From Amycolatopsis japonica (GTDB lineage Bacteria > Actinomycetota > Actinomycetes > Mycobacteriales > Pseudonocardiaceae): 64,000 nt of DNA. The position numbers were made by a program, and so were the translations under genes. The notes beneath the pieces are model-generated. The model was not told the DNA's origin. It saw only the letters and a list, made by a program, of their open reading frames with translations, and did not search any database. The stretch spans positions 6,262,001 through 6,326,000 of the forward strand of contig NZ_CP008953.1 of the NCBI RefSeq assembly GCF_000732925.1, in the 5' to 3' direction. This document shows, one piece after another, positions 24,623 to 32,466 of the stretch. Position 1 is the stretch's first letter. Each line of letters starts with the position of its first letter.

Positions 24623-27600
24623 CTAGCGGACGGTGACCGAGAGGCTCTTCGTGACCCCGTTGACGGTCACCGAGAGATTCGCCGTCCCCGGCCGCAACGC
24701 GGTCAGCACCCCGCTCGCCGGATCGAACGACGCGACGTCCCACGGCATCGCGGGCAGGAATCCGCCGGCGACATGCGTGCCCCAGCCGCCCTTCCAGTCC
24801 GCGCTCACCGGGTACGAGACCGGAACCTGACGCGTTCCCTGCGTCACCACGGCCCGGACGTCCGCCTTCTCCCCGCGCGCCAGCGACGAGGGCCCGGACA
24901 GCGTCAGCGCGTCGACGTTCGGCCGCGTCTCGAACCGCACCGGCTGCGCCTTGTCCCCCGGCTCGAAGCGGACCATCGTCCAGCCGACGAACCCGCCGTC
25001 ACCCGGCGCCGCCGCGGGCGACTTCCCGGAGTTGCCGTTCACCAGATACGGCACGCCGTCGACCCTCGACAGGCTGAAAACGCCCGCGTGCGAGGCGATC
25101 GCGGCCGCCTGCTTGCCCGACTCGCGTTCGAACGCGGTCAGCCAGCCGGTCAGCATGGCGGCTTCCTTGCGGTCGGCCAGCTGCGAATTCCCGGCGGGGC
25201 TGGGATCCTTCACCGGATGGTGCATCGCGACGACCACGCCGCGGATCCGCCGGTCCGCCTTCGCCCCGTCCAGTGCCTCGCGCAGCATCCGGATCTGGTC
25301 GAATCCGCCCGCGCGCAGCGAACCGCGCGAGGAATCCATCAGCACCAGCCGGATCCCGGCGACATCGGCGACGCGATGGGTCTCCCCGAACGCCGCCTGG
25401 AACTCCGCGAGCCCATGCCCGCCGTCGGCCTCGTGGTTGCCCGGAACGTAGTACCAGGGCGCCTTGCCGACGAGCTCTTCATCGATGATCGAGCGGGCCA
25501 GCACGAAATCGGCGGCCGTGCCCCGGTCGACGAAATCGCCGTTGATCAGCACGAGATCGGGTTTCGCCGCCACCGCCTCGCGCAGCGCGCGGCGCGCCTG
25601 GGCCACCAGCGGGCCGTTCGGCTGGTCGGCGGTGAACTGCGCGTCACTGACCACGGCGATCCGCAGACCGCCGGTCGCGACGCCGTCGGTGATCAGCGCC
25701 GGGTCACGCGGTGCCGGGTCGGCGGGGACGGCGGCCGCGGGTGCGACCTCGAACGTGAGGTTGTCGAAGACCAGCCGTCCTTCGTACTGCTGATCCGGAA
25801 CGTTCTCGACGGCGTAGAACTTCGTCAGCCGCTGCCCGTCGGGGAGCCCGGCCGGGATCGCCGCGCGGACGTAACGCCAGCCCGTCCAGTCGACGCTCAG
25901 CGACAGGTCCACGACGGACGGGACGTTGGCGGCGTCACGGAGTTCCGCGCGCAGCCAAGCGCCCTTCGCGTCGCCGTTGACCCACAGGCCGACACGCTGG
26001 GTGCCGGGCGGCAGCGGAAGCGGCGACGCCGAATTGACGTAGGCCGCTCGCGTGGCGTTGGTCCCGTTCAGCCGGTAGTCCAGCGCGAGACCGCGACCAC
26101 CGTCACGACCCGGCGCCTCGGAAAGCGCGGCGCCGACGACGGCCGGGAAGACGCTGGCGCTCCAGCCCGCGGGGCCGTCCAACGGTGCCGCGACCCGGGA
26201 TTCCGTGCCGACCGAAGCCGCCAGATGCGTCACCTTCCCGCCGGCGGTGGCGGTGATCGCCGAAGCGCCGGACGCCTTCAGCGCGGTGACCGCGAACCCG
26301 TCACCGGACGGTTCGATCTTCACCACGGCGGGGTCGTAATCGAGTTTGACGTCGTCGGGCTCGATCCACGTGCCATAACCGTCGGCGTCGTAGCCGAAGA
26401 CCTTGAACGTGCTCTTCGCGCCTTCGCCGGACAGCGCGACCTGCTCGGTGCTCGTGCCCAGCCGGACGGGTGAGCCGAGGACGTTCAGTGTGGTCTTGCC
26501 CAGGACGCCGCCGCGTTTCGCCAGGACGTCGACGTTCGCGGGCGCGTCGGGCCGGAGCCGGTCGGCGTGCGCGGTGAACACGCCACCGGTCACGGTGCCG
26601 CGGAAGGGATCGGTACTGAGCCACTGGACGTGGGCGTCGACGGCGGCACCGGTCTCGTCGTGGCCCCCCGCGACGAGCTTCCGTGTCAGCCCGGAAAGCA
26701 CACGCGACGCGTCCGTGGTGTCCTGCGCGGGAGCGGGCGCGAATCCGGTCAGCCGCCCGCTTCCCGGCACGGTGGCGACGCCGATCCCGTTGGGCACCAA
26801 GCGTTCCCCGCCGTCCGACGGCGCATTGCGCACCAGCGGCGACTTCTCGCCCTCCTCGCGGGCGAGCATCGTCGAAGAACCGCCGCCGTCGAGGTTGAGG
26901 GCGTCGTCCGCGCCGAGCGATTTCATGTGCCGGGCGAGTTCGAGTTCGGTCATGCCGCGACTGTCCGCCTGACGGCCGTCGACCGTGGCCAGCCACATCT
27001 TCATGCCGTCGGCGGAGAACCCGACCGCGGTCCGGGGGTGCATGGCGACGTTGTCGACCGGCTGGACCGCGCCGTCACGCAGCAGGACCTTGTTCCCGCC
27101 GACCGAGACCGACAGCTTGCCCGCGTCACTCTTCGGCGCGTACGCGACGCCCACCTTGTCGCCGGGCTTCAAGCCGGACAACGCGTCGACGCCGCCGTCA
27201 CGGGCGAGCAGGATCGTCGCCCCCGCGGCGATCGGACCGTCGGCGGGCTGCGGCCGCACCTGGGTGACCACGCCGTCGGAGACCTCGACCTCGACGACGC
27301 TCCGGGCGCCCGCGACCGAGGTCCGCCGCGAGGACGCGCCCCACAACGGCGTGTAGACGCCGATCGCGTCGCCGCTCAGCACCGGGCTGTTGAAGTTCGA
27401 GGCGGGCACGACCTTGCCGTCGGGCAGGGTCACGGACGCTTCGAGGAACACCTCCGCGAGCCGCGCCTTGCCTTCTTCGGTGATCGACGCGGTCAGGTTG
27501 TGGCCGCGCGCGGGCGCCGTCTGGAGTTTCCCGGCGTCGACGCCGACGCCGATCGGCGCCCCGCTGGCGTTGATGTCGAAGAAGTCCCCGTTGACCCCGG

Positions 27601-27985
27601 CGACCGCGCCGGCCCTGGCGACCTGCTGCGAGAGCGGCGTCCGCGCGGAAACCGTGCCGGGGCTGAGGTACGTCGGCTTGAGCGTCTTGCTGGTGAGATC
27701 GACGGCGAGGGTGTCGCCGCGGATCCAGCCCGCCGGGTCGTACCGGTCGAACTCGGTGAGACTCAGGCCCGGCGCCACGCGCGAAGTCGCGCTGGTGGTG
27801 ACGAGACCGTCGTCGGGCGCGGCCACGGCGTACGCGGACGGGCCCTCCTTCGCCGAAGAGGCCGCCGGAGCGGCTTCGACGGGCACCGGACCGAGTGGAG
27901 CGGCCAAGGGATCGGCGTACGCCGGTGTGGCGACGAACGATCCGGGCAGCAGGGCAGCGAGCAGCAACAGGCGTGAATTTCTCAC
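24623..27985 (-). CDS. Large secreted phosphodiester glycosidase / metallophosphoesterase
   Basis: Secreted two-enzyme protein of 1120 residues. A signal peptide (about 1-24, LLLLAALLPGSFVATPAYA) is followed by a phosphodiester-glycosidase (NAGPA/DUF2233) region (about 50-410) with AGAVAGVNGDFFDINASGAPIGV, MHPRTAVGFSADGMKMWLATVDGR and ALNLDGGGSSTMLAR, the family signature. Beta-sandwich-like segments follow. A calcineurin-type metallophosphoesterase (about 775-1010) has AVVSDAQF (Asp), LINGDFVD, YVPGNHE and AMHHPVK. The C-terminal 90 residues look like a Big_2 immunoglobulin-like fold. It probably removes phospho- or glycosyl groups from cell-wall polymers; substrate unknown. Convergent with the carboxypeptidase. 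Confidence 0.9.
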   Translation of the reverse strand: MRNSRLLLLAALLPGSFVATPAYADPLAAPLGPVPVEAAPAASSAKEGPSAYAVAAPDDGLVTTSATSRVAPGLSLTEFDRYDPAGWIRGDTLAVDLTSKTLKPTYLSPGTVSARTPLSQQVARAGAVAGVNGDFFDINASGAPIGVGVDAGKLQTAPARGHNLTASITEEGKARLAEVFLEASVTLPDGKVVPASNFNSPVLSGDAIGVYTPLWGASSRRTSVAGARSVVEVEVSDGVVTQVRPQPADGPIAAGATILLARDGGVDALSGLKPGDKVGVAYAPKSDAGKLSVSVGGNKVLLRDGAVQPVDNVAMHPRTAVGFSADGMKMWLATVDGRQADSRGMTELELARHMKSLGADDALNLDGGGSSTMLAREEGEKSPLVRNAPSDGGERLVPNGIGVATVPGSGRLTGFAPAPAQDTTDASRVLSGLTRKLVAGGHDETGAAVDAHVQWLSTDPFRGTVTGGVFTAHADRLRPDAPANVDVLAKRGGVLGKTTLNVLGSPVRLGTSTEQVALSGEGAKSTFKVFGYDADGYGTWIEPDDVKLDYDPAVVKIEPSGDGFAVTALKASGASAITATAGGKVTHLAASVGTESRVAAPLDGPAGWSASVFPAVVGAALSEAPGRDGGRGLALDYRLNGTNATRAAYVNSASPLPLPPGTQRVGLWVNGDAKGAWLRAELRDAANVPSVVDLSLSVDWTGWRYVRAAIPAGLPDGQRLTKFYAVENVPDQQYEGRLVFDNLTFEVAPAAAVPADPAPRDPALITDGVATGGLRIAVVSDAQFTADQPNGPLVAQARRALREAVAAKPDLVLINGDFVDRGTAADFVLARSIIDEELVGKAPWYYVPGNHEADGGHGLAEFQAAFGETHRVADVAGIRLVLMDSSRGSLRAGGFDQIRMLREALDGAKADRRIRGVVVAMHHPVKDPSPAGNSQLADRKEAAMLTGWLTAFERESGKQAAAIASHAGVFSLSRVDGVPYLVNGNSGKSPAAAPGDGGFVGWTMVRFEPGDKAQPVRFETRPNVDALTLSGPSSLARGEKADVRAVVTQGTRQVPVSYPVSADWKGGWGTHVAGGFLPAMPWDVASFDPASGVLTALRPGTANLSVTVNGVTKSLSVTVR

Positions 27986-28094
27986 GAATTACCCCACGAT
28001 CGAGTGATAGGCAGCATCGCTCAGCACAGCGGACGCGGACCGCCAGGAGAAGACCCCGAGGTGAACGTGAACCGAACGGCGTAGGGCGCGAAGG

Positions 28095-28838
28095 TCAGGG
28101 CGTGAAAGGCCCGGCGAGGAAGGTCTTCGCCGCCGCGGCGTCACCGGTGATTTCGATACCCGCCCCGTCGAGCTCGATCCGTTGCCACAGCAGCAGATCC
28201 AGCGCTTCCGCGGTGCCTTCGACGACGGCACCGGCCGCTTCGGCGGGATCCGCCTGCCGCGAGCCGGGGACGTCGGTTTCACCCGGCGGTGTGATCAACC
28301 AGGCGTGTCCGGTGTCGGATGTCTTCAGCAGCAACGGAACGGTGACCACGGGCGGGGTGTGCCAGCGCTTCACCTTCGGCAGCATGCCGAGGAGGACCTC
28401 GTCCGCGCCGTCGGCGGCGATGGACGGGTCGAGGGTGTATTCGGTCCCTGCCGCGCGGTGGGCGTCGAGCAGGTGCACCGCGGTCTCGTGGACCTGGCGG
28501 CGGAACCAGAAGGCTTTGGTCTTGGCGGCGGCGGTGAAGTTCCAGGCGCCGTCTCCGGGAGATGCCTCGCGCAGTGCCTCGATGAGCTCTTCGGCGCTTT
28601 CGCGGTACCAGGCGGCGAGATCCGCGCCCGGATCGGCTTCGAAGATCTGCGGGGCGGGGTCGCCGGTGCGCACGATCCCGGCCGCCCAGCGGTGGACGTT
28701 GCCGAGGTGGACGACCAGGTCACGCAGGCGCCAGTCGCCGCAGCACGGCACGGGCGCGGCATGGTCCCCGGTGCGCGCCACCCGCGCGAAACCGGCGGTG
28801 AGTTCCCGCAGTCGCGCCAGGTACTCGTCCGGTGTCAT
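28095..28838 (-). CDS. Maleylpyruvate isomerase-like DinB/mycothiol-dependent family protein
   Basis: A four-helix DinB/MDMPI-fold protein of 247 residues, of the kind that uses mycothiol in actinobacteria. RLRDLVVHLGNVHRWAAGIV and VHETAVHLLDAHRA provide the metal-ligand histidines typical of the N-terminal domain. The C-terminal domain (from about residue 150) is the SCP2-like MDMPI C-domain, ending EITGDAAAAKTFLAG. The start ATG 28838 (MTPDEYLARLREL) is clear. The reaction is unknown: most members are uncharacterised mycothiol transferases or isomerases. It sits downstream of ndk on the same strand, about 55 bp away. Confidence 0.82.
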   Translation of the reverse strand: MTPDEYLARLRELTAGFARVARTGDHAAPVPCCGDWRLRDLVVHLGNVHRWAAGIVRTGDPAPQIFEADPGADLAAWYRESAEELIEALREASPGDGAWNFTAAAKTKAFWFRRQVHETAVHLLDAHRAAGTEYTLDPSIAADGADEVLLGMLPKVKRWHTPPVVTVPLLLKTSDTGHAWLITPPGETDVPGSRQADPAEAAGAVVEGTAEALDLLLWQRIELDGAGIEITGDAAAAKTFLAGPFTP

Positions 28839-28893
28839 CGACAACCCCCAGGTCCGTGGGTGACGCGGTCTTCCCGCGCCACCCACGAGTGTG

Positions 28894-29304
28894 TCAGACC
28901 TCGGGGAACCAGAGCTTGAGCTCGCGCTCGGCCGACTCCGGGGAGTCCGAACCGTGCACCAGGTTGTACTGGGTCTCCAGCGCGAAGTCACCGCGCAGGG
29001 TGCCGGGGGTGGCCTTCTCGACCGGGTCGGTGCCGCCGGCGAGCTGGCGGAAGGCGGCGATGGCGCGCGGGCCCTCGACGGCGATCGCGACCAGCGGGCC
29101 CGAGGTGATGAACTCGAGGAGGTCGCCGAAGAACGGGCGCTCCTTGTGCTCGGCGTAGTGCTCCTCGGCGACCGAGCGCTCGACGGTGCGCAGTTCGAGG
29201 GCGGCGAGCTTCAGGCCCTTGCGCTCGATGCGAGCGATGACCTCGCCGACGAGGCCGCGCGCGACGCCATCGGGCTTGACGAGGACCAGCGTGCGTTCAG
29301 TCAC
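28894..29304 (-). CDS. ndk: Nucleoside diphosphate kinase
   Basis: Transfers the terminal phosphate between nucleoside di- and triphosphates. It is 136 residues, full length. It begins MTERTLVLVKPDGVARGLVGEV, has RPFFGDLLEFITSGP, and the phosphohistidine is His117 in NLVHGSDS. In relatives such as M. tuberculosis, ndk is adjacent to the DUF4233-folC pair; here 6.7 kb of accessory genes separate them. Confidence 0.98.
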   Translation of the reverse strand: MTERTLVLVKPDGVARGLVGEVIARIERKGLKLAALELRTVERSVAEEHYAEHKERPFFGDLLEFITSGPLVAIAVEGPRAIAAFRQLAGGTDPVEKATPGTLRGDFALETQYNLVHGSDSPESAERELKLWFPEV

Positions 29305-29368
29305 GGCGGTATTTCTCCTTGGGTGGGATTCGTGCTATTCGCCCGGAGCCTACTGGGTGCTTCTCCGC

Positions 29369-29716
29369 TCACTTCACGTCGGACCAGGGAATGGCCTCGA
29401 TGCGCTCGAGGTGCTCCTCGCCCCACTCCCCGAGCGCGGCCATCGCGGTGTTGAGGGAATCCCCGAACTCCGTCAGCGAATACTCCACCTTCGGCGGAAC
29501 CTGGTGGTACACCTCGCGATGCAGCAGTCCGGTGGTCTCCATCTCGCGCAGCTGCAGGATCAGCACCCGTTCGCTGATGCCGGGCACCGCGCGCCGCAGC
29601 TCCCCGAAGCGCACCGGGCCGTCTTGGAGCGCGAACAGGATGAGCCCTTTCCATTTGCCGCCCATGACGGCGATCGCGGCGTCGAGGCCGCAGGTGAACG
29701 TGCGGTTCTTGGTCAT
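29369..29716 (-). CDS. HxlR family transcriptional regulator
   Basis: Winged-helix regulator of about 115 residues, probably sensing reactive or electrophilic compounds. FTCGLDAAIAVMGGKWKGLILFAL is the HxlR signature with an N-terminal Cys. RFGELRRAVPGISERVLILQLREME is the recognition helix and wing, and YSLTEFGDSL ends the domain. ATG 29716 is preferred over the frame start at 29749, because a palindromic operator at 29731-29751 would otherwise lie inside the gene. It is divergent from an imine-reductase-like gene, its likely target. Confidence 0.9.
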   Translation of the reverse strand: MTKNRTFTCGLDAAIAVMGGKWKGLILFALQDGPVRFGELRRAVPGISERVLILQLREMETTGLLHREVYHQVPPKVEYSLTEFGDSLNTAMAALGEWGEEHLERIEAIPWSDVK

Positions 29717-29730
29717 CGTGTCACTTACCT

Positions 29731-29751
29731 TTTTGTCGGTACCCGGCAAAA
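29731..29751. promoter_or_regulatory. HxlR operator palindrome
   Basis: A 21-bp palindrome with TTTTG and CAAAA arms around GTACC has 8 of 10 positions symmetric. It is flanked by an outer TACCT/AGGTA pair (29726-29730 and 29756-29760). It lies in the 112 bp between divergent hxlR and the imine-reductase-like gene, as HxlR-type operators do. Confidence 0.6.
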
Positions 29752-29828
29752 TAGTAGGTACTTGATCGAATGTACGCGACCGCCCAGCATGGAGTCATCC
29801 CGAAGATTTCCTTTGACTGGAGCGAAAA

Positions 29829-30722
29829 ATGCGGAAGACACCGGTGACCGTCGTGGGCCTCGGCTCGATGGGCTCGGCCCTCGCGGGCGCCTTCCTCGCG
29901 GCCGGGCATCCGACCACCTTGTGGAACAGAACGGCCTCGAAGGCCGATCCTCTCGTCGCACGCGGAGCGCGTCTGGCCGCGACGGCCGACGACGCGGTGC
30001 GGGCGAGCCCGTTGACCATCGCCTGCCTGACGACATACGAAGACACACGCGCGGCTTTGGAAGCGGCCTCACTGACCGGACGTGCTTTGGTCACGTTGAA
30101 CAGCGGCTCGCCGGTGGAAGCACGCCGGATGGCCGAATGGGCGACGGGGCGCGGCGCGCGCTACCTCGACGGGGCGATCAAGAACGTGCCGTCGGCCGTG
30201 GGAGCGCCGGACACGCTGTTGTACTACGGCGGCGACAAGACCGTCTTCGACGAGCACCGGGAAACGTTGCGGGTGCTGGGCGGCGACACCGTCCATCTCG
30301 GTGAGGAAACCGATCTGGCGGCGCTGTACGAAACGGCCGTCGGCGGCACCCTGTTGCCCGCGCTGGTCGGGTTCTTCCAGGGTGCCGCCGCGTTGCGGTC
30401 GCGCGGGCTCGAAGCCGAGACGCTCCTGCCGTACGCCACCAAATGGTTCGAGATGATCATCTCGGTGCTTCCGATGTACGCCAAGGAAATCGACAGCGGC
30501 GACTACTCGGATCCGGCGGCCTCGGTGAACATCTTCCACGCCGGCGCCGCCGCCGACCTCGGACTGGCCGAGGAAGGCGTCGACGTCGGCTGGCAGCGGC
30601 CGATGCACGACCTCGTGCGGCAGGCCGCCGAGGCCGGGCACGGCGATCTCAGCATCGCGGTGCTGACGGAACTGCTCAGCGTTGGGGTTGCAGGGTCTTC
30701 GACCACAGGGACGCGCCCGTAG
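29829..30722 (+). CDS. Imine reductase-like NADPH-dependent oxidoreductase
   Basis: Beta-hydroxyacid-dehydrogenase-fold enzyme of 297 residues, in the branch containing imine reductases and reductive aminases. The Rossmann motif VTVVGLGSMGSALAGAFLAAG is followed by PTTLWNRTASKADPLVARGA, where Asn/Arg/Thr-Lys recognise the NADPH phosphate; this pattern is characteristic of that branch. The C-terminal helical domain (from about residue 165, DLAALYETAVGG) forms the domain-swapped dimer. Tyr in ALYE may occupy the proton-donor region, but I cannot align it precisely. Start ATG 29829 after TGGAGCG. It overlaps the convergent phoD end by 47 bp. Regulated, probably, by the divergent HxlR protein. 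The substrate is unknown. Confidence 0.85.
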   Translation: MRKTPVTVVGLGSMGSALAGAFLAAGHPTTLWNRTASKADPLVARGARLAATADDAVRASPLTIACLTTYEDTRAALEAASLTGRALVTLNSGSPVEARRMAEWATGRGARYLDGAIKNVPSAVGAPDTLLYYGGDKTVFDEHRETLRVLGGDTVHLGEETDLAALYETAVGGTLLPALVGFFQGAAALRSRGLEAETLLPYATKWFEMIISVLPMYAKEIDSGDYSDPAASVNIFHAGAAADLGLAEEGVDVGWQRPMHDLVRQAAEAGHGDLSIAVLTELLSVGVAGSSTTGTRP

Positions 30723-32232
30723 CATCCCTCAGGTCGACCGTGAGCGCGCCGCTCCGCCCGTCGATGTTCACCTCGCCGAAGTGCTGGAAACCATCGACGG
30801 GCGAGGTGTTCGCGGCGGGCGGGGCGTGCACGAACACCGCTTCCGGCCCGAAGGTCGGGTCGAGCTTGTTCGGACCGAACGCGCCGGCGTTGAGCGGGCC
30901 GGAGACGAACTCCCAGAACGGGTCGAACTCGGTGAAGGAAGCGCGATCCGGCGAGTAGTGGTGCGCCGCGGTGTAGTGCACGTCGGCGGTCAGCCAGACG
31001 ACGTTGCGCACCCGGCGCCGCGAGATCTCCCGCAGCACCCGGGCGAGCTCGGTCTCGCGGCCGCCGGGCGCGCCGGGCAGGCCGTTGGCGACACCCTCGA
31101 TGGCCTTGCCGTCCGGAACGGTGAGGCCGATCGGCAGGTCGGCCTGGATGATCTTCCAGGTCGCGGTGCTGCGGTCGAGCGCGTCGACGAGCCAGCGGGC
31201 CTGGCGGTCGCCGAGGATGCGGCCCGGTTTGGTCTGGTCCGAGGTGTTGGCGTCCTTGTAGGTCCGCATGTCCAGCACGAAGACCTCGGCGCGGGAACCG
31301 TGCCGGAAGTTGCGGTGGACACGGCCGTCGACGGCCTGGCGGCGGTCGATCGGGTGCCATTCGTGGAACGCCTGGAACGCTCGCGCGGCGAGCACGTCGA
31401 CGCGCTTCTCGGTGTATTCGGGGCGGTCGTTGAGGATCTCCCCCGGGTACCAATTGTTCACGACTTCATGGTCGTCCCACTGGACGTAGGCGGGCACGTT
31501 CGCCGTGAAGCGCTTGAGGTTCTCGTCGAGCATGTTGTAGGCGAACTGGCCGCGGTACTCGTCGAGCGTCTCGGCGACCTTCGCCTTCTCCGGGGTGACG
31601 ATGTTGCGCCACACCCGCCCGCCGGGCAGCGCGACGGTCTCGGTGAGCGGCGCGTCGGCGTAGACCGTGTCTCCACAGTGGAGGAACAGGTCCGGACGGC
31701 GCTCGGCCATCGCGCGGTAGATCGTCATGCCGCCGAGTTCGGGGTTGATGCCCCAGTTCTGCCCGGCGACGTCACCGGACCACAGCAGCCGGACGTCGGA
31801 GCGGCCGACGGGGGCGGTGGTGAAGCGGCCGGTGAGGGCCTCGCTGCGAGTGCGGCCGTCGAGGTCTTCCGCGGTCACGCGGTAGTGGACTTCGGTCCCG
31901 GGCATGAGCCCCGCGACGCGAACCTTGCCCGTACCACCGGTCTCCGGGCTCATCACCGGACCGCGCACGCGGCGCGCGTGCCGGAACGACGGGTCCCGGG
32001 AGACCTCCACGATCAGCCGCGACGGCCGGTCGGCGCGCGACCAGACGATGCCGGAACCGGTGGTGACGTCGCCGGACTGGACACCGTGGGTGAGCACCGG
32101 GCGGTCGCGATGGAGCAGCGGAACCGGGTTCGCGGTCGCGGTTCCCGGGAGGAGCAGGCCGCCCGCGACCGCTCCGGCGCCGGTGAGACCGGCTTTGAGC
32201 AGCGTGCGGCGGTTGTGGTGGGTTGCGGTCAT
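30676..32232 (-). CDS. phoD: PhoD-like alkaline phosphatase/phosphodiesterase, Tat-exported
   Basis: Secreted calcium/iron-dependent phosphatase acting on phosphomonoesters and diesters such as teichoic acids; 518 residues. A Tat-type signal (NRRTLLKAGLTGAGAVAGGLL, about 7-35) is followed by the PhoD N-terminal domain (VLTHGVQSGDVTTGSGIVWSRADRP). The metal-binding core has LLWSGDVAGQNWG, DLFLHCGDTVYADAP and VQWDDHEVVNNWYP. Two further motifs are VFVLDMRTYKD and VVWLTADVHYTAAHHY. No Pho box was recognised upstream. It is one of the accessory genes between ndk and folC. Confidence 0.94.
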   Translation of the reverse strand: MTATHHNRRTLLKAGLTGAGAVAGGLLLPGTATANPVPLLHRDRPVLTHGVQSGDVTTGSGIVWSRADRPSRLIVEVSRDPSFRHARRVRGPVMSPETGGTGKVRVAGLMPGTEVHYRVTAEDLDGRTRSEALTGRFTTAPVGRSDVRLLWSGDVAGQNWGINPELGGMTIYRAMAERRPDLFLHCGDTVYADAPLTETVALPGGRVWRNIVTPEKAKVAETLDEYRGQFAYNMLDENLKRFTANVPAYVQWDDHEVVNNWYPGEILNDRPEYTEKRVDVLAARAFQAFHEWHPIDRRQAVDGRVHRNFRHGSRAEVFVLDMRTYKDANTSDQTKPGRILGDRQARWLVDALDRSTATWKIIQADLPIGLTVPDGKAIEGVANGLPGAPGGRETELARVLREISRRRVRNVVWLTADVHYTAAHHYSPDRASFTEFDPFWEFVSGPLNAGAFGPNKLDPTFGPEAVFVHAPPAANTSPVDGFQHFGEVNIDGRSGALTVDLRDATGASLWSKTLQPQR

Positions 32233-32344
32233 GGCGCGGTTCTATCCCGCGGCCACGGCCGGTGGGCCAACGGCGGTTTGCGCGGTGATGAACGAACGGA
32301 CGGTAGCCGTTCCGGCGGTTTCCGCGACTCTATTCGACTTGGCG

Positions 32345-32382
32345 TGCTTCGCGCGTTAAAGAATGCTTCGCGCGACAAAGAG
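32345..32382 (+). repeat. Two tandem 19-bp repeats upstream of the HNH gene
   Basis: The unit TGCTTCGCGCGTTAAAGAA (32345-32363) is followed directly by TGCTTCGCGCGACAAAGAG (32364-32382), with 16 of 19 bases identical. They lie 85-122 bp before the HNH gene in an unusually AT-rich stretch; 32395-32460 is about one-third G+C by eye. They could be regulator half-sites or an insertion scar. Confidence 0.5.
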
Positions 32383-32430
32383 CCCACCGAGGAATATGAA
32401 CAAATTTTCGCGTGTTTGCTAACTTTTGAT

Positions 32431-32446
32431 TCGAATCTTTGTTCGA
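32431..32446 (+). promoter_or_regulatory. SOS box (LexA site) upstream of DUF222-HNH gene
   Basis: TCGAATCTTTGTTCGA matches the actinobacterial/mycobacterial LexA consensus TCGAAC-N4-GTTCGA at 11 of 12 specified bases. A -10-like TATTCT follows at 32455-32460, and the GTG start at 32467 is only 6 nt further. The box covers the -35 position, a good place for repression, and the transcript would be leaderless. Confidence 0.75.
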
Positions 32447-32466
32447 TTCCCTGGTATTCTTGTGGG

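Noticed and set aside
30682..32466. Upstream extension of the DUF222-HNH frame over phoD
   Set aside because: It lies antisense to phoD and has no domain; the SOS box and the GTG at 32467 define the true start.
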